A DNA stretch of 64,000 bases from Dryococelus australis (Eukaryota > Arthropoda > Insecta > Phasmatodea > Phasmatidae). The position numbers and the translations under genes are program-made. Every line of letters starts with the position of its first letter. The stretch's first letter is position 1. Of this stretch, positions 10,555 to 20,627 are shown one piece after another. The stretch is taken from assembly GCA_029891345.1 (NCBI GenBank), contig CM056995.1:218826275-218890274 (forward strand). Direction: 5' to 3'. The notes under the pieces were generated by a model that saw only the letters and a list, made by a program, of their open reading frames with translations, was not told the origin of the DNA and searched no databases.

Positions 10555-11260
10555 GTAAGTTGGTTTTGCTCTAGCAATTGTTGTTATTGCTCTTCAAGTA
10601 TGTAATTAATAGTTTGTGGTTCTTGCTTTGGAAATTCTAGTTGTTTGTTGGGTATTTAATTATTAGGTACGAAATTTGATGTGTATTGGTTTTGCTCTGG
10701 TAATTGCTGTTGTTCTTGTACGAGATTATCGATTGAATAGTTGTTTGAAACATCTGATTGAAACACCATGTCCATGTCGAAAACATGAGGTGTGTCGATT
10801 GCCTATAGTTAATTTAAATACATGAGTGATGTCTGAACCTGGTTAATTATCTGGTTTCTTTCTTTTTAAGGTGGAGTCTTTTGATGTTTTACTTCATGCA
10901 CATTGTTGGCGTTGTTGTAAAAGTCTAATGCGACATTCTTATTGTCCATGAATTGAAGATGCTGCTTGTATCGGTCGATATCGTGCGTTCGCTTCACCAA
11001 TTTTGTTCGACGAGCACCAGCCAATGTCTAGTCGTAATAGTTGACTGATTGACCCAACACTGGTGAAATATTCTTAAGTAAATATAGCACATTATCAATA
11101 TCGGCTCTATTTAAATCTATAAGGAAATTATTTTTTATAACCGTTAAGGATGCTGTGAATTGCTACATCAACATCAAAGGTGTGAATAAGGATCTGGTCG
11201 TTATTAATAAGAACACTTTTACCGACGATTTCGTCAGATATGAGTTTTGCTCTTATTTAG
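10555..11260 (-). pseudogene. unrecognised glutamine-rich viral gene, many in-frame stops
   Basis: A single minus-strand frame can be followed from about 11,150 to 10,560. It includes NNFLIDLNRADIDNVLYLLK, then TAG, KRTHDIDRYKQHLQFMDNK, three more stops, then two successive glutamine-rich units (VQEQQQLPEQNQ and LEEQ-stop-QQLLEQNQ). At least one stop lies exactly where CAA would be expected. The upstream part (ISDEIVGKSVLINNDQ) is a paralogue of the gene at 9,823-10,550. A plus-strand frame of 78 residues (11,155-11,391) overlaps and is an alternative reading. Confidence 0.4.
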
Positions 11261-11445
11261 ATATTATGGTAGCTTATAATTTTGAACATTTGTTATCCCA
11301 ACTGGAAGTATTTGAACTTATCGAGTGTAACGAATATGACGAGGAAAATATATCTAATGACGAGAGCACAGAACTCAAACTCATGGGTTAGATACATATA
11401 CAAAATATATAAATAAAAAAAACTTGTAAAAATATTTTTTTTATA

Positions 11446-12400
11446 ATTTTTTTTATGAAACTTGAATGTTTGCATGCACATTAGATACATCGCCAGTTTT
11501 TTCATCACTTCTACAAAAAACAAAGACTTTTTATAAAATGCATCGAACTGTTCCTTGAAGGTGTTGAAAGATGCATTCTTGAACGTTGATTCACTCAGTG
11601 GTATAAATTCGTGTCTGAGTTCGCTGACGACATACATTTTGTTCTTTTCCAAATTGTCTGATATTATACGACAAAGTTCGTAGTCGATTTTTTTTCTGTT
11701 GTAGCATTTTTCCAAAGCTGCTTTCATAAATGCATCGAATGAAGATTGCAAAGGTGGAACTAATTTAATGTGTTTGATGAACGAGTGGGTGTTGAGTACT
11801 GGCTGTGCTTCGACGGATCCGTTCAGCCACATTTGAACAAGAGTATATGTGTTAAGAGATTGTGTTGTTCGAGGATTCGACCAAACCACGTTATATTTTC
11901 CGGCATGTCTACATATTTCGAATCGAGGATGGATTTTATAATTTCCATGTACTGATGACTGGGCGCTCCATTATTCACCATTTCCGATTCTAGTTGGCCG
12001 AGCTCGGCGAAATGTACAGTCACTCATTTCATAGCCACCGAAGTATTTGACACACAAAATGAATCACCAACCACATTTTTGTTTGCCTGGTGGTCGTATG
12101 GATTCTCGTCAAAATTTCCACGAATCGAGATATGTAATTTTTAAGTTTTTGCACCAATCCTTCGTGACCATCATCTGGCTCTATTCACATGCCGATGCGA
12201 GGAATGGACATTTCAGTCATAGATGGATGTTGTGGAGGGGAAGGAAAAGAGTTTACCAGCTGAGAAGAAGATTGCTGGTTCGTTATGATAATGTCAGAGC
12301 CGGTGCACTGAGGTCTGAGTGGTTGAAGTTGCAATGATAGAAACAAGGTACTTTGCTGTTGCTGTTGTTGGTGTTGCGTGACGATAAAAAAAATGAATTT
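11446..12400 (-). pseudogene. unrecognised viral gene with Q-rich N-terminal part, broken
   Basis: The minus strand from about 12,390 reads HQQQQQQSTLF, then a proline-containing stretch (SFPSPPQHPSMTEM), one TGA and KNYISRFVEILTRIHTTTRQ. After shifts near 12,060 and 11,880 it gives two longer frames (12023-11880 and 11889-11446). The last contains SFDAFMKAALEKCYNRKKID and ends in a basic region. Joined, it would be about 310 codons. Its Q-rich start is shared with neighbours at 540-1,500 and 10,555-11,260. No family is recognised. Confidence 0.4.
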
Positions 12401-12429
12401 TATAAGTACCGTGGAAAACCCAGATTAAA

Positions 12430-13822
12430 AAACAATGAATGAAATTGTTCGTGTCATCATAGAAGCGGGTCTGATTCATGTGCGCCGAAAATCGCATTTG
12501 GCGAACACACAAACGTGGAAAAATTATCTCAAATGCTGAACCATGCGGAATTTTTGTCATCTTCGCTAGAAAAAACACAAATCTCTTTGCAGAAAGGCGA
12601 CAAGCTTTTAAATTATTTAGAGACTACGCTCTTTGGTTTAGGTGAAGAATTTTCAGAAATTTTAACGGAGTGGGAATCTACGCTGGCTGAAAACCAATAC
12701 ACTATTTACAAATCGTGGGTGTACTTGGTACAAAAATTTTCAATTTTCAGATGCGCACTACTATCGAAAAAAAAACTCGAATATTTAATGGCCCAATTTG
12801 AGAATTTATTTCTGGGTTACTTTCGGAATCCCAAGAATGCGAGCTGTTTATTTGGAGGAGAATCAAATTCGGAGATTACATCCAAGCTGGACCCCTGGCG
12901 AATCGAACCCCAATCTTCTTTCAAGGATGTATGTGGCCACGACCAGTTGAAAGCACAAATCAAAATTTTAATTTATACACAGGTGTTTAACCCATGATTC
13001 AAATTTATAATGTTTTTCGGTCCTCCGAGTATGGGTAAGAGTATACTGGCCCTCGCAATCGTGTCCGAATGGAAAGCTAAACTATACCAACTCAACATCG
13101 GACAGTTATCATCGCCCACCATCGGTGATACCGAATGCAAATTAGCCAATTTTTTCAAGATGACTATCGAGAACCAGAACCAGCGATTCGTGATATTTCT
13201 GGACGAAATCGGCGAGATAGTTTCGCAAAACTTGGCAGTTCCCCCCCCCCCTCATTAACAAAGCGTGGCAATTACCCTACGAACCAGATTCGAAGTAGCT
13301 GTTCAAATGAAAAACAATGATTTAATTGTAGCTTCAACCAATTACAAAGAATCAATAAGACCTACAATCCTCGACCGAACCCATGACTTTTACTTTATCA
13401 TCTTGCCCTCGTAGGAAGAATGTCGCAGCGCATTAATTGGTCTCTTGCAGTTGTTTAAGAATCACCATCTTAAGGACTGGGATGAAGAATACCAACGTCG
13501 GGTGATTGATAATATATCTCTACCACAATACCTCACTTTTCGAAAAGTCACGGCCATACATGAAATTACGAGATTGGAAAACTTTAAAGACGGGCCATTC
13601 TTGTTCGTGATCGTCAATCAATCTCTTCTCGTACATATACCAAAGGAAAATTACATGAGTCAACACATTTCGTATGAAGCGGCGCTAAAAGTATTCGAAA
13701 ATGCAAACGAATCGACAGTGTTGACTTTGCGTCTCGAAACCAACTACAAACTGTGCCGGAACAGCATCCTGGCAAACGATCGAATTTTCTTCAGGCCAAA
13801 CTTGGATCATTTAAACAAATAA
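12430..13822 (+). pseudogene. AAA+ ATPase, broken
   Basis: The AAA+ core is clear: Walker A GPPSMGKS (13,019-13,042), Walker B FLDEIGE (13,196-13,216), and a sensor/arginine region (VASTNYKESIRPTILDRTHD, about 13,325-13,390). An N-terminal part of about 150 residues precedes it (12,515-12,994). Breaks are a TGA at 12,995 just before the ATPase core, a frameshift at a run of 11 C (13,241-13,251) and a TAG near 13,414. The C-terminal 125 residues are clean (13,445-13,822). AAA+ proteins remodel other proteins or DNA complexes. The specific viral family is not recognised. Total length is about 450 codons. Confidence 0.7.
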
Positions 13823-13906
13823 ATTGCTAATACAAGAACAATGACTGAAGAAGTACATAACAAATTTCAAGATGACAAGATGTTAAAACCAAACGTTTTT
13901 CATTGA

Positions 13907-14537
13907 TTATAGATTGTGTAAATTAAACGAGTACTTGTTTACTTGTGATGCTAATACATTACATAGAGGTCCCAGTCCATATTCGCCACGAGATTCTTCG
14001 AAATTCTTTGGCGAACGTTTCCAATCGATCATCACCAAATCACCCTGCTTGGACATGAGAAGCATGGTTCTGCAAAGAGCGAAATCAACATTTCGTACTC
14101 TGAGCTCCGACACATAAGATGTCCAGCCATTGGCTTGTCTAACATCACTGTCAAAATCTAAAAATTGTGTAAATGTATCGTCTATCGCATCGGGTAGTTT
14201 TTGCTCGTTCGATTTGTAGTAATTTTCAATATTTGTACGTAGTTGAACTCCCAAATCAAAGGCTTATCGACTGGTTTTTTTTCTTTCATTTTTACTTGAT
14301 TGCGGCTACCGGATCTTCATAGGTTCGGAAATCACCGTATGGCCCGATGGAATACTTGGGCGAATTCACGATGTAAGATGCCATTTTCTTTGACTAAAAT
14401 TTTGGAAAGGTGTTTGAAACACATGTCGAAGCAGTGATAAAGGTTTTGCGTGGATCATTGCGCACCGAATACTTGTGAGTTTTTTCCTCTAGAGATACCA
14501 AATCGTACAAATTTCCCAGTTCTATATACCCCAACAT
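13907..14537 (-). pseudogene. PD-(D/E)XK nuclease-like protein, broken
   Basis: The ATG is at 14,535-14,537. A TAG falls near 14,394 and a short multi-stop stretch near 14,280. The last 115 residues (14254-13907) are clean. They show the RecB/Cas4-like pattern: LGVQLRTNIENYYKS near the start (usual G-x-x-L/H-x-x-I-E), SELRV in the middle, then LVMIDWKRS with the D-W-K at 14,018-14,026, and YSFNLHNL at the end. The upstream acidic residue usually found before the hydrophobic strand seems replaced (CRTMLLM), so catalysis would be doubtful even before the stops. Confidence 0.55.
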
Positions 14538-14590
14538 TGTGATTCTCTTACTAAAGGAAAACAATTAATGTGAAACAAATAGGCACTCTT

Positions 14591-14604
14591 GTCTCTTTAT
14601 ATAC
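14591..14604 (-). promoter_or_regulatory. TATA-type promoter motif TATATAAAGAGAC
   Basis: On the minus strand TATATAAAGAGACAAGAG lies about 55 bases upstream of the nuclease ATG at 14,537. Nearly the same word occurs on the minus strand at 22,252-22,270 upstream of lef-4 and, less perfectly, at 9,597-9,610. The repetition suggests a viral promoter class. Confidence 0.45.
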
Positions 14605-14745
14605 CCGTTTGCTTTTTTTGTAATTAAAAATACAGGTTTTTTAATTTTATTTTCAGCGCAACAATATGTAAAGAATTTCCTATTCCTCGTTTACAAAAAT
14701 TTGTGGAAAAATATTAAAATGTTAAAAAGTTTCCACAATCTCCAT

Positions 14746-15108
14746 TCACAACAAACACCAAACATCGTTCAATCGTAGTGCGAAAGAAATTGGTCTTTGA
14801 ACACTTTCATAAATTTCGAGCTGTTTGTAATACGAGAGTAACTTTGATTTTAAATTAAAAGTGTACAATTCATTGACTTTTTTCAATACTGTATAGTATC
14901 TATCGAACCTCTGGTCGACATTTTTCAAATAGAGTAACAATTCCCTCTTGTCATCGTCGAGGAATTGGTCCAATCGGGTCTCATCGTAACTCTGCTTCTT
15001 TCGAATAAAATAATCTAGAGTATTTTAATGTGCAACATCTTGATACTCGTAATACATGCGAACTGTAGAATACGGATTACGATTGCTAAACTTGAGTAGA
15101 TCAGACAT
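14746..15108 (-). pseudogene. small unrecognised viral protein, one in-frame stop
   Basis: The ATG at 15,106-15,108 opens MSDLLKFSNRNPYSTVRMYY. A TAA at codon 28 (15,025-15,027) is followed by 93 clean residues rich in K, L and charged pairs (KRELLLYLKNVDQRFDRYYT), probably helical. The 30-base gap to the divergent gene at 15,139 suggests a shared bidirectional promoter region. No family is recognised. Confidence 0.5.
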
Positions 15109-15138
15109 ACTCTTTATTAATAAGAACTAATTTAAAAA

Positions 15139-15436
15139 ATGAGCCAAATATTTTCGATTAATTTCGAAGAAGAGTACATGAATACGATAAAAAAAAAATG
15201 CGCTGAACTTCTGAAAACTTGTGTGGATGACAAATCGCGACTTGATGAGTTGTGCATTGCGACAGACAACTTTGTTCGAAGCAAGCAGATATTCGACACA
15301 TCTCACACATACGTCAATTATGTCAACATTGTGGATTGCTGGAAAATTAAAATCGAAATTGATGAGTAATTACCTTCAGAGATTCGAAAAGATTAATAAC
15401 GATTACTTTGGCGATAAAATGCACGAGTTTTTTTAA
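15139..15436 (+). pseudogene. small unrecognised viral protein, one frameshift
   Basis: From ATG 15,139 there are 76 clean residues (MSQIFSINFEEEYMNTIKKK...). One frameshift near 15,362 brings in SNYLQRFEKINNDYFGDKMH to a stop at 15,436, about 99 codons in all. The protein is probably helical and charged. It is divergent from the gene ending upstream at 15,108. No family is recognised. Confidence 0.45.
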
Positions 15437-15503
15437 ATTCCAGGAAACGTTGATGAAACAACTTAGGGACGAAGTCACGGACAAAAACACGGGAATATGC
15501 AAA

Positions 15504-16062
15504 CTAGTCAACAAGAATTGAGTGTGAGATATCAACAATGTGTTGAAAGTCTGGCGTGGTCAATTCGAGATCGGTCAATAAATTTACATTAATGGGATTT
15601 AATATCCTGCGATCCATCTTGGTGAAGAGCGAAAGTATTGGTTTGCCATTTGGCATTATGCTTGCAAACCGCTCGTTGAAATCATCAATTCCTCCGAGCA
15701 GAGAATCCAACTCAAGAGTTCAATTCGAAAGAATATATGGGATGCATAAAATTTTGCGGAAAATTACTGTACCAGCGATACGCTTGCGAGATAAGATCCA
15801 ACTGTTTGTTTAATGTGGAATTATTAATTTTTTTGTTCATGGCAGCCACACCGCTCGAGATTGATTTTGCCCATCGATTGTAAATAATTTTTTGTTTTTC
15901 AAATCGCATGGAAAGTGATTTGCAAAATAGACGGATAAATAGTCCGTTCATGAAATGTCGGTAAGGGAATTTAGTGGGCAATCGATAAGTTGCTAAAATA
16001 TTTGCGAGTAATTTGAAATGCCGATCGGTTAAATTGGATTTCTGTGACAAGATTTCATACAC
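15504..16062 (-). pseudogene. unrecognised viral protein, one frameshift
   Basis: The frame 16062-15712 (116 residues, SNLTDRHFKLLANILATYRL...) and the frame 15710-15504 (68 residues, LLGGIDDFNERFASIMPNGK...) abut and read as one protein of about 186 codons with a single shift near 15,712. The sequence contains an aromatic and arginine-rich part (KFPYRHFMNGLFIRLFCK). No family is recognised. Confidence 0.45.
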
Positions 16063-16131
16063 CTCAAACAGCTTGATTATGGGCTTCCCATTGTCTGCGC
16101 TCGTCAGTTACACTTATCTTTCTTTTACCCT

Positions 16132-17034
16132 TTAACCACAACCGAAAAAAATTATGGTGGCAAAACCCAAAATAATGACCCCACCGATAAAAATTAATCC
16201 GTAATACAAATACTGAAATATGTTTTTCGTACAGTCTAATACATCACCGCCAAAGGCCACAACATTCTCCATGTCTTTGCCCAATATATCGGGAATCGCA
16301 TCCATCCATAAGGCATCGACACAACGATATTCCACATATATGTCATTCACTGGAAGATCGTTTCGAACACTGTCACCATCCGCCCCCAAACTCCGGGTCT
16401 TTTTTACCTCGTCGTATAAAACTATATCGTCGCATAGATCCAAGTAACTATGGTTGGAAAACGCCCGACAACTGCGATGATATTTACACACTTTGAGTTT
16501 TCCATTGTCGTTTTCGTAGCGAATGCATCCGCTTATCGCCTTCCCGTACCTATCGATGTAGGCCGACAGACCCGAAACACCGATGGTAGAAAGAAGGGTG
16601 AAACCGAAAAGTTTTGTTCTCTGAGAGAAAAAATGTTTATTTACTTTCGTGAGCTTGGGATCGTTCATGATTAGTTTTACAACATCGTTAGAATTAATGA
16701 CTTTATTCGATGCCAGATTCAACGAGTTTAGTTTTTTTGGATCCGAGCTGAATTTTATGCAGCACATAACCCGGTAAATTTTTTATTTCGTACAATAAAA
16801 ATTTACCCATTTTGGCATTGAGGAGGATGCTTGAATCGATTTAACCGAAAGCGGCGTCGATCTTGCCTTTTTTGATCTTGCTCATAAATTCACCAATTGC
16901 GGTGTTGCCAGTTCGTAATATTTGTTTACCATTTGCAATAACTTTCAAACTATGCAAAGATTGATTGTTAACAATATTTTTGAAAACTGAACCCTTGTCG
17001 ACATTACCGGCAATTTAATTAGAGCCTTCAACAT
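16132..17034 (-). pseudogene. candidate PIF-5 (ODV-E56) envelope protein, broken
   Basis: The ATG is at 17,032-17,034. A first frame carries DKGSVFKNIVNNQSLHSLKV and ILRTGNTAIGEFMSK, crosses a TAA and shifts near 16,730 into a clean 211-residue frame (16767-16132). That part has six or more cysteines (CIRYE, CKYHRSCR, CDD, YRCVD, DCTK) and ends in one strong membrane segment (LIFIGGVIILGFATIIFF). Conserved N-terminal glycine/asparagine motifs, cysteines and a C-terminal anchor in about 300 codons fit the PIF-5/ODV-E56 family, which acts in oral entry. The assignment is inferred without alignment. Confidence 0.45.
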
Positions 17035-17410
17035 TGTTATGTGGTTATACTTATTTTTGTTATAACTCGCAAGTTAGAGGTTTGGGAAGTTCGACGGCGA
17101 CGACGGTAAGATAGACTGCCAAGATGCAATTAAAACTAATTAACAACCCGGTGATTGGTTCCACACAAGTTTTATACTTGCTATAAACAGGAGTATGTTA
17201 ATGATTAGTATTACTACCGATGTACATATTATTAGCTGTTTACTATTATTACATTTCGAGTTTTGCAAATAATTTAAAGAAAACATTATTGATTATTTAC
17301 AAATAATATTCTTATATAACTCCTTTTTAAAAAAAATAATATATCCATATATCTCATAGTTATGGTTTTATAGTGTACATTTCGATTTGGTAAAAGAAAA
17401 GTTAGTAAAT

Positions 17411-17740
17411 TTATTCTAGTTTGGTTGTTTTTTCCAGCAACCTTATTTTCACGTTATTAATCAACACACCGTTCTTGTATAAATCCAAATTACACATATA
17501 TTTGTCTGTTTAGGGCGTGGTTTCGCATGGTAGAGATGTTGGTAAATGTTTTGGCGAAGGTGATTTTGGTCGAGGTAATAAGGTATGCACGTTATTTATT
17601 TCTCTCCTAAGGTGGTCCACATCTTCGTGTATCGTATACAAGTGGTTTACAAAAAATATGCATGCGAATATCGTCACAGCTAACAACACACCGGAAAGAT
17701 GATAACACTTTTTTTCTATTTCCTTACTTTTCTTATTTAT
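17411..17740 (-). pseudogene. small type II membrane protein, one in-frame stop
   Basis: The minus-strand frame from 17,740 to TAA 17,411-17,413 has a membrane segment (GVLLAVTIFACIFFVNHLY), a proline-rich linker (LLPRPKSPSPKHLPTSLP) and two cysteines. A TAA lies at 17,510-17,512 inside it. No ATG was found at the N-terminus. An N-terminal anchor with a cysteine-bearing ectodomain would suit a PIF-3- or PIF-6-like envelope protein, but it is too short to assign. The opposite-strand frame with a kinase-like glycine loop is a shadow. Confidence 0.35.
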
Positions 17741-17744
17741 TTAT

Positions 17745-18367
17745 TTTCTTTTGTTTTCACAATTCACATGTAGTCGAAAATATACATATCATATACAATG
17801 TTTTGATTACATATTCGAATACAAATATCGAAATAAAAAACCATAATATGTGTTTATTGTAGTCAGCATCACTCCAAAATAAGACCCCCATACTGAATTC
17901 TTACTTTACATTTTGTTTTCACCTATTTAACTCTGTGTTGTCATAGCCATTCTCGCAGGGGTAGATGTTTTTAACGATGCGCCACTTGTACCAAAATGCG
18001 TAGTCGTGGAGGTTTTGAGTTTTACTTTAAATTTCCAAATCACAGAGGCCAGAACCCCTTGTATTAAAATGGTTCCAATACCCATTCACAGATATATTTG
18101 GTTTTATTATTTACCTTCTTATATATCATTATGCACGGGATTATTATAGAAATCACCCATTGATGTTGTCGTCTTCATAATCCACCATTAATTGAATATC
18201 ATTACTCTTCAACTGATGAAACGTAAACGTGATGGGAAAAGGAAATCTATATACTTTAAACAAATTCAAGTATTGATAAGTATGCGCGACTGGCAAGTGA
18301 AACGTGTTTGAAATTGTTTTTTTATTTGTTTGGGTGAAAAGAGAAAACTTTCATTCAAATCATTGAT
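17745..18367. other. intergenic stretch without a recognised gene
   Basis: The AT-rich sequence has stops in all frames at short intervals. I see no repeat, RNA gene or promoter that I can support. It may be fully decayed viral DNA. Confidence 0.4.
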
Positions 18368-20473
18368 CTAATAGGGTTTTTCTTTGTACTTGAAATCGTA
18401 ACCAAACAATTTAATTAAGAATGTACTCGTACTGTTCAATAAAGTAGATGCTTGAATGGTTTTCAGTGAAATTTCAGCCACATTATTATCATAGTATCGT
18501 ACATCAATGTATTCATTGTCTATTTCGTTGGCCAGGTAAAGATTCTTCTCGATAAAGGCCAATTTATGTATAGAGTAGAAATTGTGAAGGAGGTTCGTAC
18601 CGATTACAACTCGTCGAAGTTGTCTAGGTAAACGAGCAATTTCGTACTGAAGCATCGTTGTATCCATTGTCTTATTTTATCCGTGGGTTAATCTTGACAT
18701 TTGCAATTTTCGTATTTAGTGTCATGTATGGAGCAGAAGTAAAGTATTTTCCCTCGGAATTAATTCCATTTACGATTTTCGCACCAATACCATATTTTCG
18801 CCTAATCATCGGGCCATCAAATTCCAAAATGTATAGAGGAGGGTCAGATTTTTCACCGATCGATACTTTGTTTGTATTCACATCCTCGAGAAATGATTTC
18901 TCATTTTCGAAATACAGAGTGTAATAATGGGTGTAGATTAAATTTTCTGAGATGTTTTGTACATTGACAGAATTATTGTGAACCATGCTGAAGGCAACCA
19001 CGTCGGTAATACTTGGTGTGCACTGCAACGAATCGAAATTTTCAATATCTTCCATTCGAACTACTTTGGTCAATTCCGGAGTACCCACATGCACAAACGA
19101 ATAGTTTTGATCAAATTGGTACTTTGACATCACATTGAAAGAACGATTGGATTATGTAATGCATTTACCCAAATTTACTGAAACTTTTATGGGATCGCGA
19201 TTAGTCTGCAAAGTAAACTGTACTTTATAGGCGACAGTGTAGCTTGTTTCGTTCACTAAAATTAATTCAGTCACTTTTAGTTGGAAATTGTTTATCGTCC
19301 AAGCATTATACATACGGACAACGGAATCCAAAAGGGCAATGTACAAAAAGGCACTTTGTGGCATGAACGTTGTCGTGGTTTCTGTCGTGGTCGGCATAAA
19401 AACAAATTTATTGTTTATGCTAATGACTCCGGGATAATATGTACAAAACTCTTGGCGAATTTTCATTTTGGAAAATACATAAAAATGCGGGCCATGACCC
19501 AAAATTGACCCCATTTATTATAGGTTTGGTCGGATTCGTAAAAACAGAGTTTGGAGCATTGGCCGTTGAATTGCAACATCCATTTTCCAGTCTTGGCCAT
19601 CACTGCTTTTATCGAATCAAACACAAAGAAACCATAATCACCTCTATCTGGAGATACCAAACTCGGCATACTCGTAGACATGGGGTCGAAATGTAATGGG
19701 ATTGTCTGATGCTGCAACATCCATTTTACTTTATCCATCACTGCGTTTGAATCTATATTGAAAAATTCTTGCGCTGCGACAAAATCCCGAGCTGAAGAAT
19801 ATATATAACCGTAGGCTAGGAGATTTTTGTGAAACACACCCCCTCCGTCGGGATACAAACCTTCGTTCGAAGTAACCACTTGGAATTTCAATTGCGATAA
19901 TACGTGTTGCATCGCTTCAGTGTCGATTTCATTTTTTAAATTACCCATCAAAACATGGGCGCCAACGAATGGCACTGCCATCATAACTGCATTTGGTCCC
20001 GATCTAGGCCAACCTATACTTGTTGTAGGTGTGGGTAAATACTTTTTAATCGTCCTAACCAGTTGATTTCGTAAAGTTTAATCAATTTCATCAAATAAAC
20101 ATGCATAGATAAAACTTGGAAAGACGAGAAACCATGGAACGGAAATTGAAAATTGATACCAGTTTGTAACCCATGGCAATGTATAGTCTGTTGGTGTCAT
20201 CAGTAACTTGCTGTGAATGGTTTGTATTGCAAATTTCATGCAATTCCATGCATCCATTGATCTATAGTACTTTGAACGTTCGTTCATTGTACTAATAATC
20301 AGTTTCTCCAAAACTTCAATCATTTTACCAAACTGCTCAATGTATCATAGCCAGTAATATTGAGCTAAAAGTGTATTGTTAGTTTCAAATGTTTTCATTG
20401 CGAGATTATTGCTATCATCATTTGTCGACAAGTATTGTTTGTGATAATGTTGTATTATCTTTACAAAATGCAT
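18368..20473 (-). pseudogene. odv-e66: ODV-E66-like polysaccharide (chondroitin/hyaluronan) lyase, broken
   Basis: From ATG 20,471-20,473 one gene of about 700 codons can be followed, the usual ODV-E66 length. It has TGA 20,345, TAA 20,078, a frameshift near 19,500, TAA 19,152 and a frameshift near 18,668. Diagnostic parts are TNWYQFSISVPWFLVF, the lyase-type stretch GLYPDGGGVFHKNLLAYGY near 19,860-19,800 with conserved aspartate, histidine and tyrosines, and MGSILGHGPH near 19,510. ODV-E66 is an occlusion-derived virion envelope protein that degrades glycosaminoglycans in the gut and is shared by baculoviruses and nudiviruses. The usual N-terminal anchor is not evident, so the 5' end may be lost. 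Confidence 0.7.
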
Positions 20474-20627
20474 GTCTGTTTATATTTTATTCATTTGGAC
20501 AATCGCTTTTATGATGTATTTTAAAAGTAAAATAATAAAACCTTATAATTATTTCCAGACTTATAAATATAGGGGCACCAAACTTTTTGTGAAATTTTAA
20601 AAATAACGTATGGTTATGATACATGTT

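Noticed and set aside
12047..12337. Plus-strand ORF of 96 residues
   Set aside because: The minus strand carries a Q-rich frame that continues coherently into neighbouring frames, so this ORF is an antisense shadow.
17517..17702. Plus-strand frame with a protein-kinase-like glycine loop (GKCFGEGDFGRGNKV)
   Set aside because: No further kinase motifs follow, and the minus strand has a better membrane-protein frame over the same bases.
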